Source: Pseudanabaena sp. SR411
GTDB taxonomy: Bacteria > Cyanobacteriota > Cyanobacteriia > Pseudanabaenales > Pseudanabaenaceae
DNA: 64,000 bases
Direction of reading: 5' to 3'
Assembly: GCF_002251945.1 (NCBI RefSeq)
Contig: NZ_NDHW01000115.1
Coordinates: forward strand, 1-64,000
The first letter of the stretch is position 1. Every line of letters begins with the position of its first letter. The notes under the pieces were generated by a model that was given only the letters and a program-made list of their open reading frames with translations, made no database searches and was not told the origin of the DNA. Below, piece after piece: positions 48,364-56,670 of this stretch. The translations under genes and the position numbers were made by a program.

Positions 48364-51228
48364 TTAGGATTCAGGTGCTGTCTTTGGGTTGTTTTGTGTG
48401 GCAATATTATCACCATGCACTGTTAGGTTTCCAGCAACTACTTGGTCTACTTTGTCGTTGAAGATGTAGGTGTTGCCTGTGGTGGGGTTGGGGTTATCTT
48501 CGGGGGGTAAGGGTGTTTGGGCTATGTCGTAGTTGTAGTATTTGCATCGGGCTTGGATGGCGGTGATGACTGAGAGGGCTGCTTGGCTGGATTCTGTGGG
48601 GATGAGGGTGAAGAGATGGGGGAGTTGTTGGGTGAGGGTGGATAAGTTGCGATCGGATTGAGCATTCTTACTTAACACTTTTGCTGCTAACCTTCGCACA
48701 TCTGCATCTGCATTTTGAAGAGCAGCGATGAGTGGTTCAACTGCTTTATTACTGCCAATCTTGATTAATGCATCCGCTACTGTCTTTCGCACACCTGCAT
48801 CTGCATCTTTAAGAGCAGCGATGAGTGGCTCAACTGGCTGATTACTACCAATATTACCTAATGACTCTGCTGCTGTCTTTCGCACACCTACATCTGCATT
48901 TTGAAGAGCAGCAATGAGTGGTTCAACTGGCTTATTACTACCAATATTGCCTAATGACTCTACTGCTGTCTTTTGCACATCAGCATCTTTAAGATCAATA
49001 TTAATTAATGCCACTGTTGCTATCATTTTCACATCTACATCTACATTTGCATCTTTAAGAATAGTGATGAGTACTTCAACTACTTTATCACTGCCAATAT
49101 TGCCTAATATCTCTCCTGCTATCCTTTTTACATCTACATCTACATCTACATCTATTTTAAGAATAGTGATGAGTGCTTCAACTACTTTATCACTGCCAAT
49201 ATTGCCTAATGACTCTGCTGCCATCCTTTGCAGGTATTTATCTGCACCTTTAAGAGCAGTGATTAATGGTTCAACAGCCTTATCACTGCCAATATTGCCT
49301 AATACTGCTACTGCTGTCATTCGCACATCTTCATCTGCATTTTTAAGAGCAGCGATGAGTAGTTCAACTGCTTTATCACTGCCAATCTTAATTAATGCCT
49401 TTCCTGCTATCCTTCTTACATCTCCGTCTCTATTTGTAAGAGCAGTGATTAGTGGTTCAACAGCCTTATCACTGCCAATATTGCCTAATGACTCTGCTGC
49501 CATCCTTTGCAGATACTTATCTACACCTTTAAGAGCAGTGATTAGTGGTTCAACAGCCTTATCACTGCCAATATTGCCTAATATCTCTCCTGCTATCCTT
49601 TTCACATCTGTATCTTTAAGAGCAGCGACAAGTAGTTCAACTACCTTATTACTACCAATATTGCCTAATACCTCTGCTGCTGTCCTTCGCACATAATAAT
49701 CTGCATCTTTAAGAGCAGCGATAAGTATTTCAACTACAAAGTCTGATTGTGTTTCCCCTAAAAGTTCGTTCGCATATAGCTGAGGAATTTTCCGTTCTTC
49801 TATTTCCCGAATCAACAACCCAACCGTCTTCTCCTGAAACCCATACTTCACCGCCCCAGCCAACCTCGCCCCCAACCGCAAATCCACCTCTAGCGCTAGT
49901 CTTACCACCCGCACCGCCTGCTCCTCACTCTCCACCAACTCCAACATCAACGCCAAAGGTTCCGTCCATTTCAAATAATTGAGATAGTCATGCTGTAACC
50001 GCGCATCACTCAAACTCGGCAACAGCTCCAACAACCACTCCGCCGCATAATATTCCTGAATCAACTGATGCCGAAACTCAATGCGGTCATTGCTAATCTG
50101 AATCAAATGATGCTTCAGCAAATCCTCCAACCACCGCACCGCACAATCATCCGCATATTTCACCTTCCCCCGCAAAAACTCCACCAAAATCTGCTCCGCC
50201 TCCCGCCGCGAAATCGCCACCTGCAATTCCGTTAGATTTTCGCCGCAAGTCATCTTAAAAGCTAGATACTGCAACAACCGCCCCCACCATGCCCGCGAAT
50301 CCTTCGATAGCGTCACATCCTGCTTAATCCTGCCCCCATAGCCCACCGTAAAAGCACGAAACACCATACCCAAATTCGGTGGAATCTGCTCAGACTGCTG
50401 AAACAACGAACAAAGCATCCATAACAACAAAGGCGTTTGCCCAAACTCCCGCAACCGTCCCGACAACTGCTGCAACAACTTCTCCCCCTGCGTCGGCAAA
50501 TACGCCATCACAAACTGCTGCATCTGCGGCTCCGTCAAAGGCTGCATCTCTAACCGCTTCGCAATCCCCAAATCCCCACCCGCACTCAACTCCCGCGTCG
50601 TAAAGATCATCGGACAAGTTTTCTGATAAAGCTCCCTAAATTGATTTACCATGACGCGACCGCGATCCGATGGCAACTCATTCACCCCATCCACCAACAG
50701 CAACAACCGCCCCTGACGCAATAGCTGCTTAATCCCCGCCTCATCGATATCCAAAGCAGGATCATGTTTGTGAATAAAGGCAAGAATGCGATCGCATACA
50801 GACGACTCATTCGCCTCCGAGGGCAAATACCGCAACTCCACCAACACAGGAATTTTCGCGTTGCGATCGCTTAGCGCATTTTCCGCCTCCTGCAACAACA
50901 ACCGAGCCAAAGCCGTAGACTTCCCCGACCCTGGTCTACCCACTAGCAACACATGATCCGCCGCATACTTACAGATCCCCTCCAGAACAGGCAACCGCTC
51001 AATTTTTTCCTTTTCCGCTTCCTCTTTTTCCTTTTGCCTTTCTACTTTTTCCTTGTCTACCGTCTGTACCATTAAGCCAAAATCAAAAAAAGCAGGTGAA
51101 ATCTGCTCACGCTCCACCCCTTGCGATTCCTGACCCGTCGCATCCGTTAGCGTATACAAGCGCCACCATTGTTGATAAGCACTCACCACTGACCTTAAAT
51201 AAGCATCAAAACTAATCTCTACACCCAT
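48364..51228 (-). CDS. NACHT ATPase with HEAT repeats
   Basis: A 954-residue STAND protein. After a charged coiled coil (VDKEKVERQKEKEEAEKEKI, 57-76) comes NACHT: Walker A GRPGSGKST at 97-105, Walker B LLLLVDGVNE at 175-184, and RHQLIQEYYAAEWLLE near the end of the helical part. Residues about 500-870 hold roughly 13 HEAT/PBS-lyase repeats such as DKAVEPLITALKGADKYLQR, several nearly identical in DNA. The C-terminus has VVAGNLTVHGDNIATQNN. Such proteins are candidate infection sensors. The gene's GC content and codon use appear unlike its flanks in the N-terminal half. The effector is not recognised. Confidence 0.85.
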   Translation of the reverse strand: MGVEISFDAYLRSVVSAYQQWWRLYTLTDATGQESQGVEREQISPAFFDFGLMVQTVDKEKVERQKEKEEAEKEKIERLPVLEGICKYAADHVLLVGRPGSGKSTALARLLLQEAENALSDRNAKIPVLVELRYLPSEANESSVCDRILAFIHKHDPALDIDEAGIKQLLRQGRLLLLVDGVNELPSDRGRVMVNQFRELYQKTCPMIFTTRELSAGGDLGIAKRLEMQPLTEPQMQQFVMAYLPTQGEKLLQQLSGRLREFGQTPLLLWMLCSLFQQSEQIPPNLGMVFRAFTVGYGGRIKQDVTLSKDSRAWWGRLLQYLAFKMTCGENLTELQVAISRREAEQILVEFLRGKVKYADDCAVRWLEDLLKHHLIQISNDRIEFRHQLIQEYYAAEWLLELLPSLSDARLQHDYLNYLKWTEPLALMLELVESEEQAVRVVRLALEVDLRLGARLAGAVKYGFQEKTVGLLIREIEERKIPQLYANELLGETQSDFVVEILIAALKDADYYVRRTAAEVLGNIGSNKVVELLVAALKDTDVKRIAGEILGNIGSDKAVEPLITALKGVDKYLQRMAAESLGNIGSDKAVEPLITALTNRDGDVRRIAGKALIKIGSDKAVELLIAALKNADEDVRMTAVAVLGNIGSDKAVEPLITALKGADKYLQRMAAESLGNIGSDKVVEALITILKIDVDVDVDVKRIAGEILGNIGSDKVVEVLITILKDANVDVDVKMIATVALINIDLKDADVQKTAVESLGNIGSNKPVEPLIAALQNADVGVRKTAAESLGNIGSNQPVEPLIAALKDADAGVRKTVADALIKIGSNKAVEPLIAALQNADADVRRLAAKVLSKNAQSDRNLSTLTQQLPHLFTLIPTESSQAALSVITAIQARCKYYNYDIAQTPLPPEDNPNPTTGNTYIFNDKVDQVVAGNLTVHGDNIATQNNPKTAPES
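49130..49153. repeat. Hexamer microsatellite in the HEAT region
   Basis: Four tandem ACATCT units on the plus strand encode a (DV)n run in the NACHT-HEAT protein. A shorter array of the same unit lies at about 49030. The six-base unit keeps the frame whatever the copy number. Confidence 0.8.
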
Positions 51229-51359
51229 GCCGTAAATCTTTTCCTAGACTGTGGTTGCGAAATATTGACTATAAATATATCAGGGAAATTTAGAAAACCG
51301 CTATAATTCAAGGCGATCGCTAGTGTCACTTAAGCATAAATAATCTAGGTATTGGCAAC

Positions 51360-51899
51360 ATGACAAGGGTAAATAGCGCTGAACAATTGCTAGAGCATTA
51401 CAACCAAGGTGAACGAAACTTTGAAGGCTCCAATCTAGATGGCGCTAACTTAAGTGGATTGGTTTTAAAAGAGATTAACTTGAGTAGAGCTAACCTAAGA
51501 AAAGCCGACCTTACAGGTACAGATTTAAACAAAGCAATTTTATTTCAAGCAGACCTATCAACCGCAATATTGAATCGGGTTGAACTAAGTCAAGCAAACT
51601 TAACAGGTGCAAATCTCAGTCGTTCATTAATAACTGGAGGAATTCTCAAAAAGGCGATCTTACTAAAAGCTTCTCTAAATGGAGCAATTCTAATCGGTGC
51701 AAATTTGACACAGGCAAGACTTCGGCAAGCTGACTTAAGCGACGCAAATCTAAGTAGTGCGGACTTGTCAGAAGCAGTAATTACAGAAGCCAAGTTTACA
51801 CAAGCAAAATATAGTGTCAGCACAAATTTTCCTATTGGCTTTGATCCCGTTATTGCAGGTATGCAAATTCAGGAAACTGACGGGCGATCGCATTCCTAA
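51360..51899 (+). CDS. Pentapeptide-repeat protein
   Basis: A 179-residue protein with the leader SAEQLLEHYNQGERNFEGSN followed by about 22 pentapeptide repeats (NLSRANLRKADLTGTDLNKA). The leader resembles that of the gene at 18919. It diverges from the NACHT-HEAT gene with 131 bp between the starts. Function unknown. Confidence 0.85.
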   Translation: MTRVNSAEQLLEHYNQGERNFEGSNLDGANLSGLVLKEINLSRANLRKADLTGTDLNKAILFQADLSTAILNRVELSQANLTGANLSRSLITGGILKKAILLKASLNGAILIGANLTQARLRQADLSDANLSSADLSEAVITEAKFTQAKYSVSTNFPIGFDPVIAGMQIQETDGRSHS

Positions 51900-52129
51900 A
51901 CTGACGCATCATAATCCCTCAAGCTTCTTAAGCAGCACAGGTTAAGAACCCCAACTTTTTCTAAGCAAGCAAAGTCAATTTGTAAATTCACCAAAAAAGT
52001 CGAGGATCTGGACATTGATAATTTTCTTTTGCTTACATGCTTAAGACAAAAGGCGATCGCACGTTACTTTACTTTTTAGGGGTAGAATCTAAGGGATTTT
52101 CTTGTACATTTACCTAAAAATTTTTGCTT

Positions 52130-53257
52130 ATGTACGACTGCATTGTTGTGGGAGCAGGTCCATCTGGTGGTTCAGCATCCTATCATTTGGCAAAACGAGG
52201 ACGATCGGTTTTGCTACTCGAAAAAGAGAGCCTGCCTCGCTACAAGCCTTGTGGTGGTGGCGTTTCGCCGATGGTACAAGAGTGGTTTGACTTTGACTTT
52301 TCGCCAGCAGTTTCTCTGACAGTCCAACAAATTCGCTACACATGGCAAATGGGCGATCCTGAACTCGTCGCCCTCGAAACCAAAGAACCTGTCTGGATGG
52401 TGCGCCGTGATGTTTTTGATCATTACCTTGTGCAGCAAGCCCAAAAACTAGGCGTAGAACTTCGTGATAATACTGGCGTTACGGGTATTGAGTGGAAAAG
52501 CGATCGCTGGTTAGTCAAAACCGAAAATGATGTATTTGAAGCCAAATATGTGATCGCCGCTGATGGGGCAAAAGGCTCCATGGCAAAATGGTTAGGATTT
52601 AAAGAGCGCAAGCGTCGTATGGGAGCAGCTCTCGAAGTTGAAGCACCACACCCTGCACCAGATGTTAGTGCCGCTCACTTTGATTTTGGCTCTGTTCAAA
52701 ATGGATATATTTGGAACTTCCCAAAAGCTGACGGTTATTCCATCGGAGCAGGAACATTTATCGGTGGCGAAAAGCAAAATCTCAAGGAGATTGCCGCGAA
52801 ATATGCTCAGGAATTTGGAATTAACGTCACTTCCATGAAGCAATTCGGACATCCCATTTGCCTATGGGATGGTCACCAACCACTGCATACGCAAAATGCG
52901 CTACTCACAGGTGAATCGGCTTGTATCGTTGACCCATTCACGGCTGAGGGCATCCGTCCTTCACTCTTAACTGGCATGTTTGCAGGTCAAGCGATCGATG
53001 AAGCGATCGGTGGTAACACTGATGCGCTCAAGCAATATACCCTCAGAGTCCAAGAAGAATGGGGTGAAGACATGGTATGGGCGCAACGTATTGCCAATAT
53101 TTTCTATCGCATTCCTAGCTTTGGCTACAAGATGGGAGTGAAGCGTCCTAGTGCCAGTCAGCGCATGGGCAAGATTCTCTGTGGTGAGATGCGATATCGG
53201 GATGTGGCAGGAGCCGCCATTAAGCGCCTGACTAAGGGACTAATGGGCATGAAGTAA
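52130..53257 (+). CDS. Geranylgeranyl reductase-family flavoprotein
   Basis: FAD-dependent oxidoreductase of the geranylgeranyl reductase family, related to but distinct from ChlP. The Rossmann start DCIVVGAGPSGGSASYHLAK, the LPRYKPCGGGVSP motif and GESACIVDPFTAEGIRPSLL are typical. About 375 residues. Start ATG 52130 is preferred over TTG 52124. Its substrate is unknown: chlorophyll, tocopherol or lipid side-chain reduction are possible. It is followed by a glycosyltransferase after a terminator. Confidence 0.88.
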   Translation: MYDCIVVGAGPSGGSASYHLAKRGRSVLLLEKESLPRYKPCGGGVSPMVQEWFDFDFSPAVSLTVQQIRYTWQMGDPELVALETKEPVWMVRRDVFDHYLVQQAQKLGVELRDNTGVTGIEWKSDRWLVKTENDVFEAKYVIAADGAKGSMAKWLGFKERKRRMGAALEVEAPHPAPDVSAAHFDFGSVQNGYIWNFPKADGYSIGAGTFIGGEKQNLKEIAAKYAQEFGINVTSMKQFGHPICLWDGHQPLHTQNALLTGESACIVDPFTAEGIRPSLLTGMFAGQAIDEAIGGNTDALKQYTLRVQEEWGEDMVWAQRIANIFYRIPSFGYKMGVKRPSASQRMGKILCGEMRYRDVAGAAIKRLTKGLMGMK

Positions 53258-53287
53258 AAGAAGAGGTGGCAGTGCCACCTCTTCTTT
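53257..53287. terminator. Terminator after the flavoprotein gene
   Basis: AAAGAAGAGGTGGCA and its complement surround a single G, with T3 after. It begins at the stop codon. Confidence 0.8.
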
Positions 53288-53311
53288 AATCGCAAATTTC
53301 CCAAAAAAAAT

Positions 53312-54409
53312 ATGACTAAAAAAAATTATCGATTGCTATTTCTATCTACTCCTGTGGGAGCCTTGGGATCGGGGATCGGTGGGGGCGTGGAATTGACATT
53401 GCAAAATGCGGCGAAAGCTTTAATGGCTAAAGGGCATGAAGTGGAAATCGTCGCGCCTGAAGGTTCCGTTACCAATGTCACTAAACTGACTCAAATAGCA
53501 GGAACCATCCAAACTTCAGCCCAAACTCAAGTGGGCGCTGATATGGTTGTCCTTCCTCAAAACTCGGTTCTCGAAAATATGTGGAGCTATGCGAGGGAAT
53601 CACAGGATCAGTTTGATTTGTTGTTTAACTTTGCCTATGATTGGCTACCTCTGTACCTCACACCATTTTTTCGCCGCCCGATCGCCCATTGGATCAGCAT
53701 GTCGTCGCTCTCGCCTGTGATGGATACGATGGTATCGAAAACTTCCGCGCTTTGCCCTGATGCGATCGCTGTGAATACTCGCGCCTGCGCAGATACCTTT
53801 AGTCATGGCGATCGCTTGATGATTATGGGTAAAGGCATTGACTTGACCCAATATAATTTTGTGGCTAAGCCAGAGAAACCAAGTCTTGCATGGGTCGGGC
53901 GTATTTCTCCCGAAAAGGGTTTAGAAGATGCTGCTAAAGCCGCTCAAACTACAGGACTACCTTTACATGTATTTGGATTAATCCAAGATCAAGCCTATTG
54001 GCAACAGATTCAAACTTTTTTCTCGAAAGCGGAAATTCATTACGAAGGATTTCTATCTACTAGTGAGTTACAGCAAAAACTAGGACAATGTAGCGCCTTA
54101 TTAATGACACCCCGTTGGGTTGAGGCTTTTGGGAATGCGGCGATCGAGGCTTTTGCCTGTGGTGTACCCGTGATTTCCTACAATTCTGGCGGACTTACGG
54201 AGATCGTTCGGCATGGTAAGACAGGATTTCTCGTAGAAATGGGAAATGTCTCAGGACTGATTGAGGCTGTTTCCCAATTAGATCAAATTGATCGCTTTAC
54301 CTGTCGTCAACAAGTAGAAGCCGAATATTCTCTAGAAGTATGGGGCGATCGCCTAGAAAAATGGTTTGAAAAACTGATCTCAAGCTATGGCAAGACTCGA
54401 ATTATCTAA
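53312..54409 (+). CDS. GT4 glycosyltransferase, pterin glucosyltransferase (BGluT)-like
   Basis: A 365-residue family 4 glycosyltransferase. LFLSTPVGALGSGIGGGVEL at the start and FNFAYDWLPLYLTPFFRRPI closely resemble the UDP-glucose:tetrahydrobiopterin glucosyltransferase of Synechococcus as I recall it. The C-terminal donor domain shows AWVGRISPEKGLEDA and EAFGNAAIEAFACGVPVISY with the conserved EX7E. It probably glucosylates a pterin, making cyanopterin-type compounds that affect phototaxis or light sensing. Substrate is inferred from family. Confidence 0.85.
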   Translation: MTKKNYRLLFLSTPVGALGSGIGGGVELTLQNAAKALMAKGHEVEIVAPEGSVTNVTKLTQIAGTIQTSAQTQVGADMVVLPQNSVLENMWSYARESQDQFDLLFNFAYDWLPLYLTPFFRRPIAHWISMSSLSPVMDTMVSKTSALCPDAIAVNTRACADTFSHGDRLMIMGKGIDLTQYNFVAKPEKPSLAWVGRISPEKGLEDAAKAAQTTGLPLHVFGLIQDQAYWQQIQTFFSKAEIHYEGFLSTSELQQKLGQCSALLMTPRWVEAFGNAAIEAFACGVPVISYNSGGLTEIVRHGKTGFLVEMGNVSGLIEAVSQLDQIDRFTCRQQVEAEYSLEVWGDRLEKWFEKLISSYGKTRII

Positions 54410-54414
54410 AAAAG

Positions 54415-54455
54415 CCAAAAGAGGATGGCGGCGCTTCGCGCCGCCATCCTTTTGG
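54415..54455. repeat. Hairpin after the glycosyltransferase gene
   Basis: CCAAAAGAGGATGGCGGCGC pairs with GCGCCGCCATCCTTTTGG around TTC, with two unpaired bases on one side. It has a family A-like core without terminal repeats. Confidence 0.7.
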
Positions 54456-54467
54456 TGATGATTGTTA

Positions 54468-54643
54468 TAATTACTGATGTTACTTGGAACTCAGATAATG
54501 AACCTCTTGCTGCTAGCATAACAGGGCAACCACGGGGAGATTGCCCCTACCTGTAAATTTTAGATCTTGTAGGGGCTGCGCCCCCGTGCCAGCCCTAGAC
54601 TTACGCCATCGCAAGAATTTCTTCCACGTAACATCAGTAATTA
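54468..54643. mobile_element. MITE family F, 16-bp perfect inverted ends
   Basis: A 176-bp element with ends TAATTACTGATGTTAC and exact complement. Inside are CCACGGGGAGATTGCCCCTA and GTAGGGGCTGCGCCCCCGTG, a common cyanobacterial intergenic theme. The right-end sequence GTAACATCAGTAAT also occurs at 44405-44418. No genes inside. Confidence 0.7.
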
Positions 54644-54675
54644 TTTAGAAAAGTTGAATCTTTAATCAAAGACAT

Positions 54676-55620
54676 ATGCAAACTATTAAGCTCGGCTCCA
54701 ATGGTCCAACTGTAACTGCGCTAGGTGTGGGAACATGGGCATGGGGTGACACCCTGTTTTGGGCTTACGGCAAGGACTTTGGGGCAAAAGATGTAGCGGA
54801 AGCATTTCAAGCTTCTGTTGATGCAGGCATCACATTTTTTGATACTGCTGAAGTCTATGGATTGGGTGAGTCAGAACGCTTAATTGGGAAGTTTTGCAAG
54901 CAAACTTCCCAACCAGTGCAGATTGCCACTAAATATTTCCCATTACCTTGGCGTTGGCAGAGATCGGCGATCGCAGATGCCCTAACTGCTAGTCTGGAGC
55001 GTTTGCAAACAGAGCAAATTAGTCTCTATCAAATTCACTGGCCTTTAGAATTTCTACTCAAGACGAAAGACTTTATGGAAGTTCTTGCAGAAGAAGTGAA
55101 AAAAGGACGGATTCAATCGGTGGGAGTCAGCAATTATTCTGCGGCTCAAATGGCGCTAGCCCATCAATATCTTGCCGAAAAGGGAATTCCGTTAGCTGTG
55201 AATCAAGTTCCTTACTCTTTATTAACTAGACAAATTGAACAGAATGGAACTCTTGAAAAGGCGAGACAATTGGGAGTGACGATTCTTGCCTATAGTCCCC
55301 TTGCTCAAGGTTTATTGACGGGGAAATACACGCCAGAGTCTGTAAAAACTCTTCAAGGTGCGCGGCGCATTGATCCTCGCTTTAGTCCTAAGGGCTTACA
55401 AAAGTTAGAGCCTCTATTCTCAACGCTAAAAGATCTATCTGAGAAATATGATAAGACAATGGCTCAGGTTTCTTTAAATTGGCTAGTTGCTCAAGGCAAT
55501 ATCATCCCCATCCCTGGGGCGAAAAATGCCAATCAAGCTAAACAAAATGCTGGTGCTTTGGGTTGGTCATTAACCCCTGAAGAGGTAGAACTACTTCGCC
55601 TCAAAGCTCCAAAAATATAG
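54676..55620 (+). CDS. Aldo/keto reductase
   Basis: NADPH-dependent oxidoreductase of the AKR superfamily, cytosolic. TALGVGTWAWGD, the catalytic Asp and Tyr in FFDTAEVYGLGESERLIGKF, the Lys in QIATKYFPLPW and His in YQIHWPLEF, and the cofactor loop ILAYSPLAQGLLTGKY are all present. It is 314 residues, full length. The substrate is unknown; a detoxifying or pyridoxal reductase role is possible. Confidence 0.93.
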   Translation: MQTIKLGSNGPTVTALGVGTWAWGDTLFWAYGKDFGAKDVAEAFQASVDAGITFFDTAEVYGLGESERLIGKFCKQTSQPVQIATKYFPLPWRWQRSAIADALTASLERLQTEQISLYQIHWPLEFLLKTKDFMEVLAEEVKKGRIQSVGVSNYSAAQMALAHQYLAEKGIPLAVNQVPYSLLTRQIEQNGTLEKARQLGVTILAYSPLAQGLLTGKYTPESVKTLQGARRIDPRFSPKGLQKLEPLFSTLKDLSEKYDKTMAQVSLNWLVAQGNIIPIPGAKNANQAKQNAGALGWSLTPEEVELLRLKAPKI

Positions 55621-55668
55621 TTCTTAATTATTTAAAGGACTTATGCAGTAGCCCTGCACTCAAGTGCG

Positions 55669-55746
55669 GGCTAAAAGCTCAAACCCGTTGGAACGGGTTG
55701 CTGGAAATATTCTGTAGTCCACTTCAGTGGACTTGAGCTTTTAGCC
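55669..55746. repeat. Three-way-junction type repeat
   Basis: Outer arms GGCTAAAAGCTCAA / TTGAGCTTTTAGCC enclose two inner hairpins, AACCCGTTGGAACGGGTT and GTCCACTTCAGTGGAC. This kind of branched repeat is common between cyanobacterial genes. A small hairpin AGCCCTGCACTCAAGTGCGG precedes it. Confidence 0.75.
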
Positions 55747-55766
55747 AAGAACTTGAGTCCTTGGTT

Positions 55767-55803
55767 CTCAAGAAGTGCCGCACTGTGCGCGGCACTTCTT
55801 GAG
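55767..55803. terminator. Hairpin between convergent genes
   Basis: CTCAAGAAGTGCCGC and its complement surround ACTGTGC, between the reductase gene and the convergent SOUL gene. Confidence 0.75.
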
Positions 55804-55809
55804 GATTCA

Positions 55810-56409
55810 TTATCGCTTGCGAATGGGAATTTGGACTTCGCGACGCTTTAACGGAGATGGCGTATAGGGAGAGTCGTAGAGAAATTCTCTTGGCTCGCCG
55901 ATAATTTCATATTCTGGATGGTTAGCTAGCCATTGCTTTAACCTCTCAATATGTTCGGGATAACTACCATAGCCATAGGCTCCCTGTATTCCTAAGCTGA
56001 TAACGAGCATCGGCGGATGGTCTTCTACTTGAATATCAGGAGATATTTGCTGTGGCTTGATCTCGCTATTGTTGTACAAAAAAGAAACTTTAGCTTTGCC
56101 CTGTTGCATGGGCTGATCGATGGTTGCGATCGGGTATCGAGCCTCGACAGGAGCAGTCATGGAAATATTGTTACTGCTGATATGGCGAAATAACGGGTTA
56201 AAGGAATAACTGGTAGCATCACTAAGGTTGCCTTCATAGGTGTAAGTACCTGAGCGATAGGCAGGATATTGCTTAACTTCAATGGTGTCGTGGGGAGTAG
56301 GTGTTGGAAAACCAACGGGTAGAGGAGCAGACATAGCTTTTTTTACGGCAAAGAATGCAATAGGAAGGGCGATCGCACCAACAAGGATGAGCAATGTAGA
56401 AAGTTTCAT
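55810..56409 (-). CDS. SOUL heme-binding family protein
   Basis: A 199-residue protein of the SOUL/HBP family, which binds heme or tetrapyrroles. A membrane anchor or signal (LLILVGAIALPIAFFAVKKA) leads into IEVKQYPAYRSGTYTYEG, NPLFRHISSNNISMTAPV and IGEPREFLYDSPYTPSPLKR, all typical. The ATG at 56409 starts just before the hydrophobic stretch; an open extension of 45 codons is repeat-derived. Confidence 0.9.
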   Translation of the reverse strand: MKLSTLLILVGAIALPIAFFAVKKAMSAPLPVGFPTPTPHDTIEVKQYPAYRSGTYTYEGNLSDATSYSFNPLFRHISSNNISMTAPVEARYPIATIDQPMQQGKAKVSFLYNNSEIKPQQISPDIQVEDHPPMLVISLGIQGAYGYGSYPEHIERLKQWLANHPEYEIIGEPREFLYDSPYTPSPLKRREVQIPIRKR

Positions 56410-56479
56410 ATTCCTATTGTAAGAGGTATTTCTGAGACAATGTTTAAACCAATAAATTATGGCGCTTTGCGCTGTGCTT

Positions 56480-56520
56480 AATAAGCATAGGGGCTTGGTC
56501 TCCAAGCCCCTATGCTTATT
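56480..56520. repeat. 41-bp perfect hairpin upstream of SOUL gene
   Basis: AATAAGCATAGGGGCTTGG and complement surround TCT. The sequence GGTCTCCAA repeats just after at 56536 within a smaller hairpin. Confidence 0.7.
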
Positions 56521-56562
56521 AAAATGTAGGGATTTGGTCTCCAAATCCTCTTTAAATTACGC

Positions 56563-56627
56563 AAAAACCAAAAGATAAAGCAAAGTGCGAAGCACTGCCA
56601 CTTATCTTTTGGTTTTTGAGATAAAGC
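56563..56627. repeat. Family A-like palindrome upstream of oplAH
   Basis: AAAAACCAAAAGATAA and complement form outer arms; the inner part reads AAGTGCGAAGCACT with mismatches. GATAAAGCAAAGTGC occurs twice (56573 and 56630), a local duplication. No terminal repeats of family A. Confidence 0.6.
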
Positions 56628-56670
56628 AAAGTGCTATAAATACTGATAAGTCTTGAATATGTAGATAACA

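Noticed and set aside
48914-49696. Long open frame on the plus strand opposite the HEAT repeats
   Set aside because: It is a mirror of the regular HEAT coding repeats (Ser/Leu/Pro-rich, repeated SLPILPN) with no start signal; a shadow of the real gene.
48700-49740. Possible CRISPR-like array because of regular spaced repeats
   Set aside because: Repeats are 93-99 bp, in frame, and encode HEAT units with no unique spacers; no cas genes are present.
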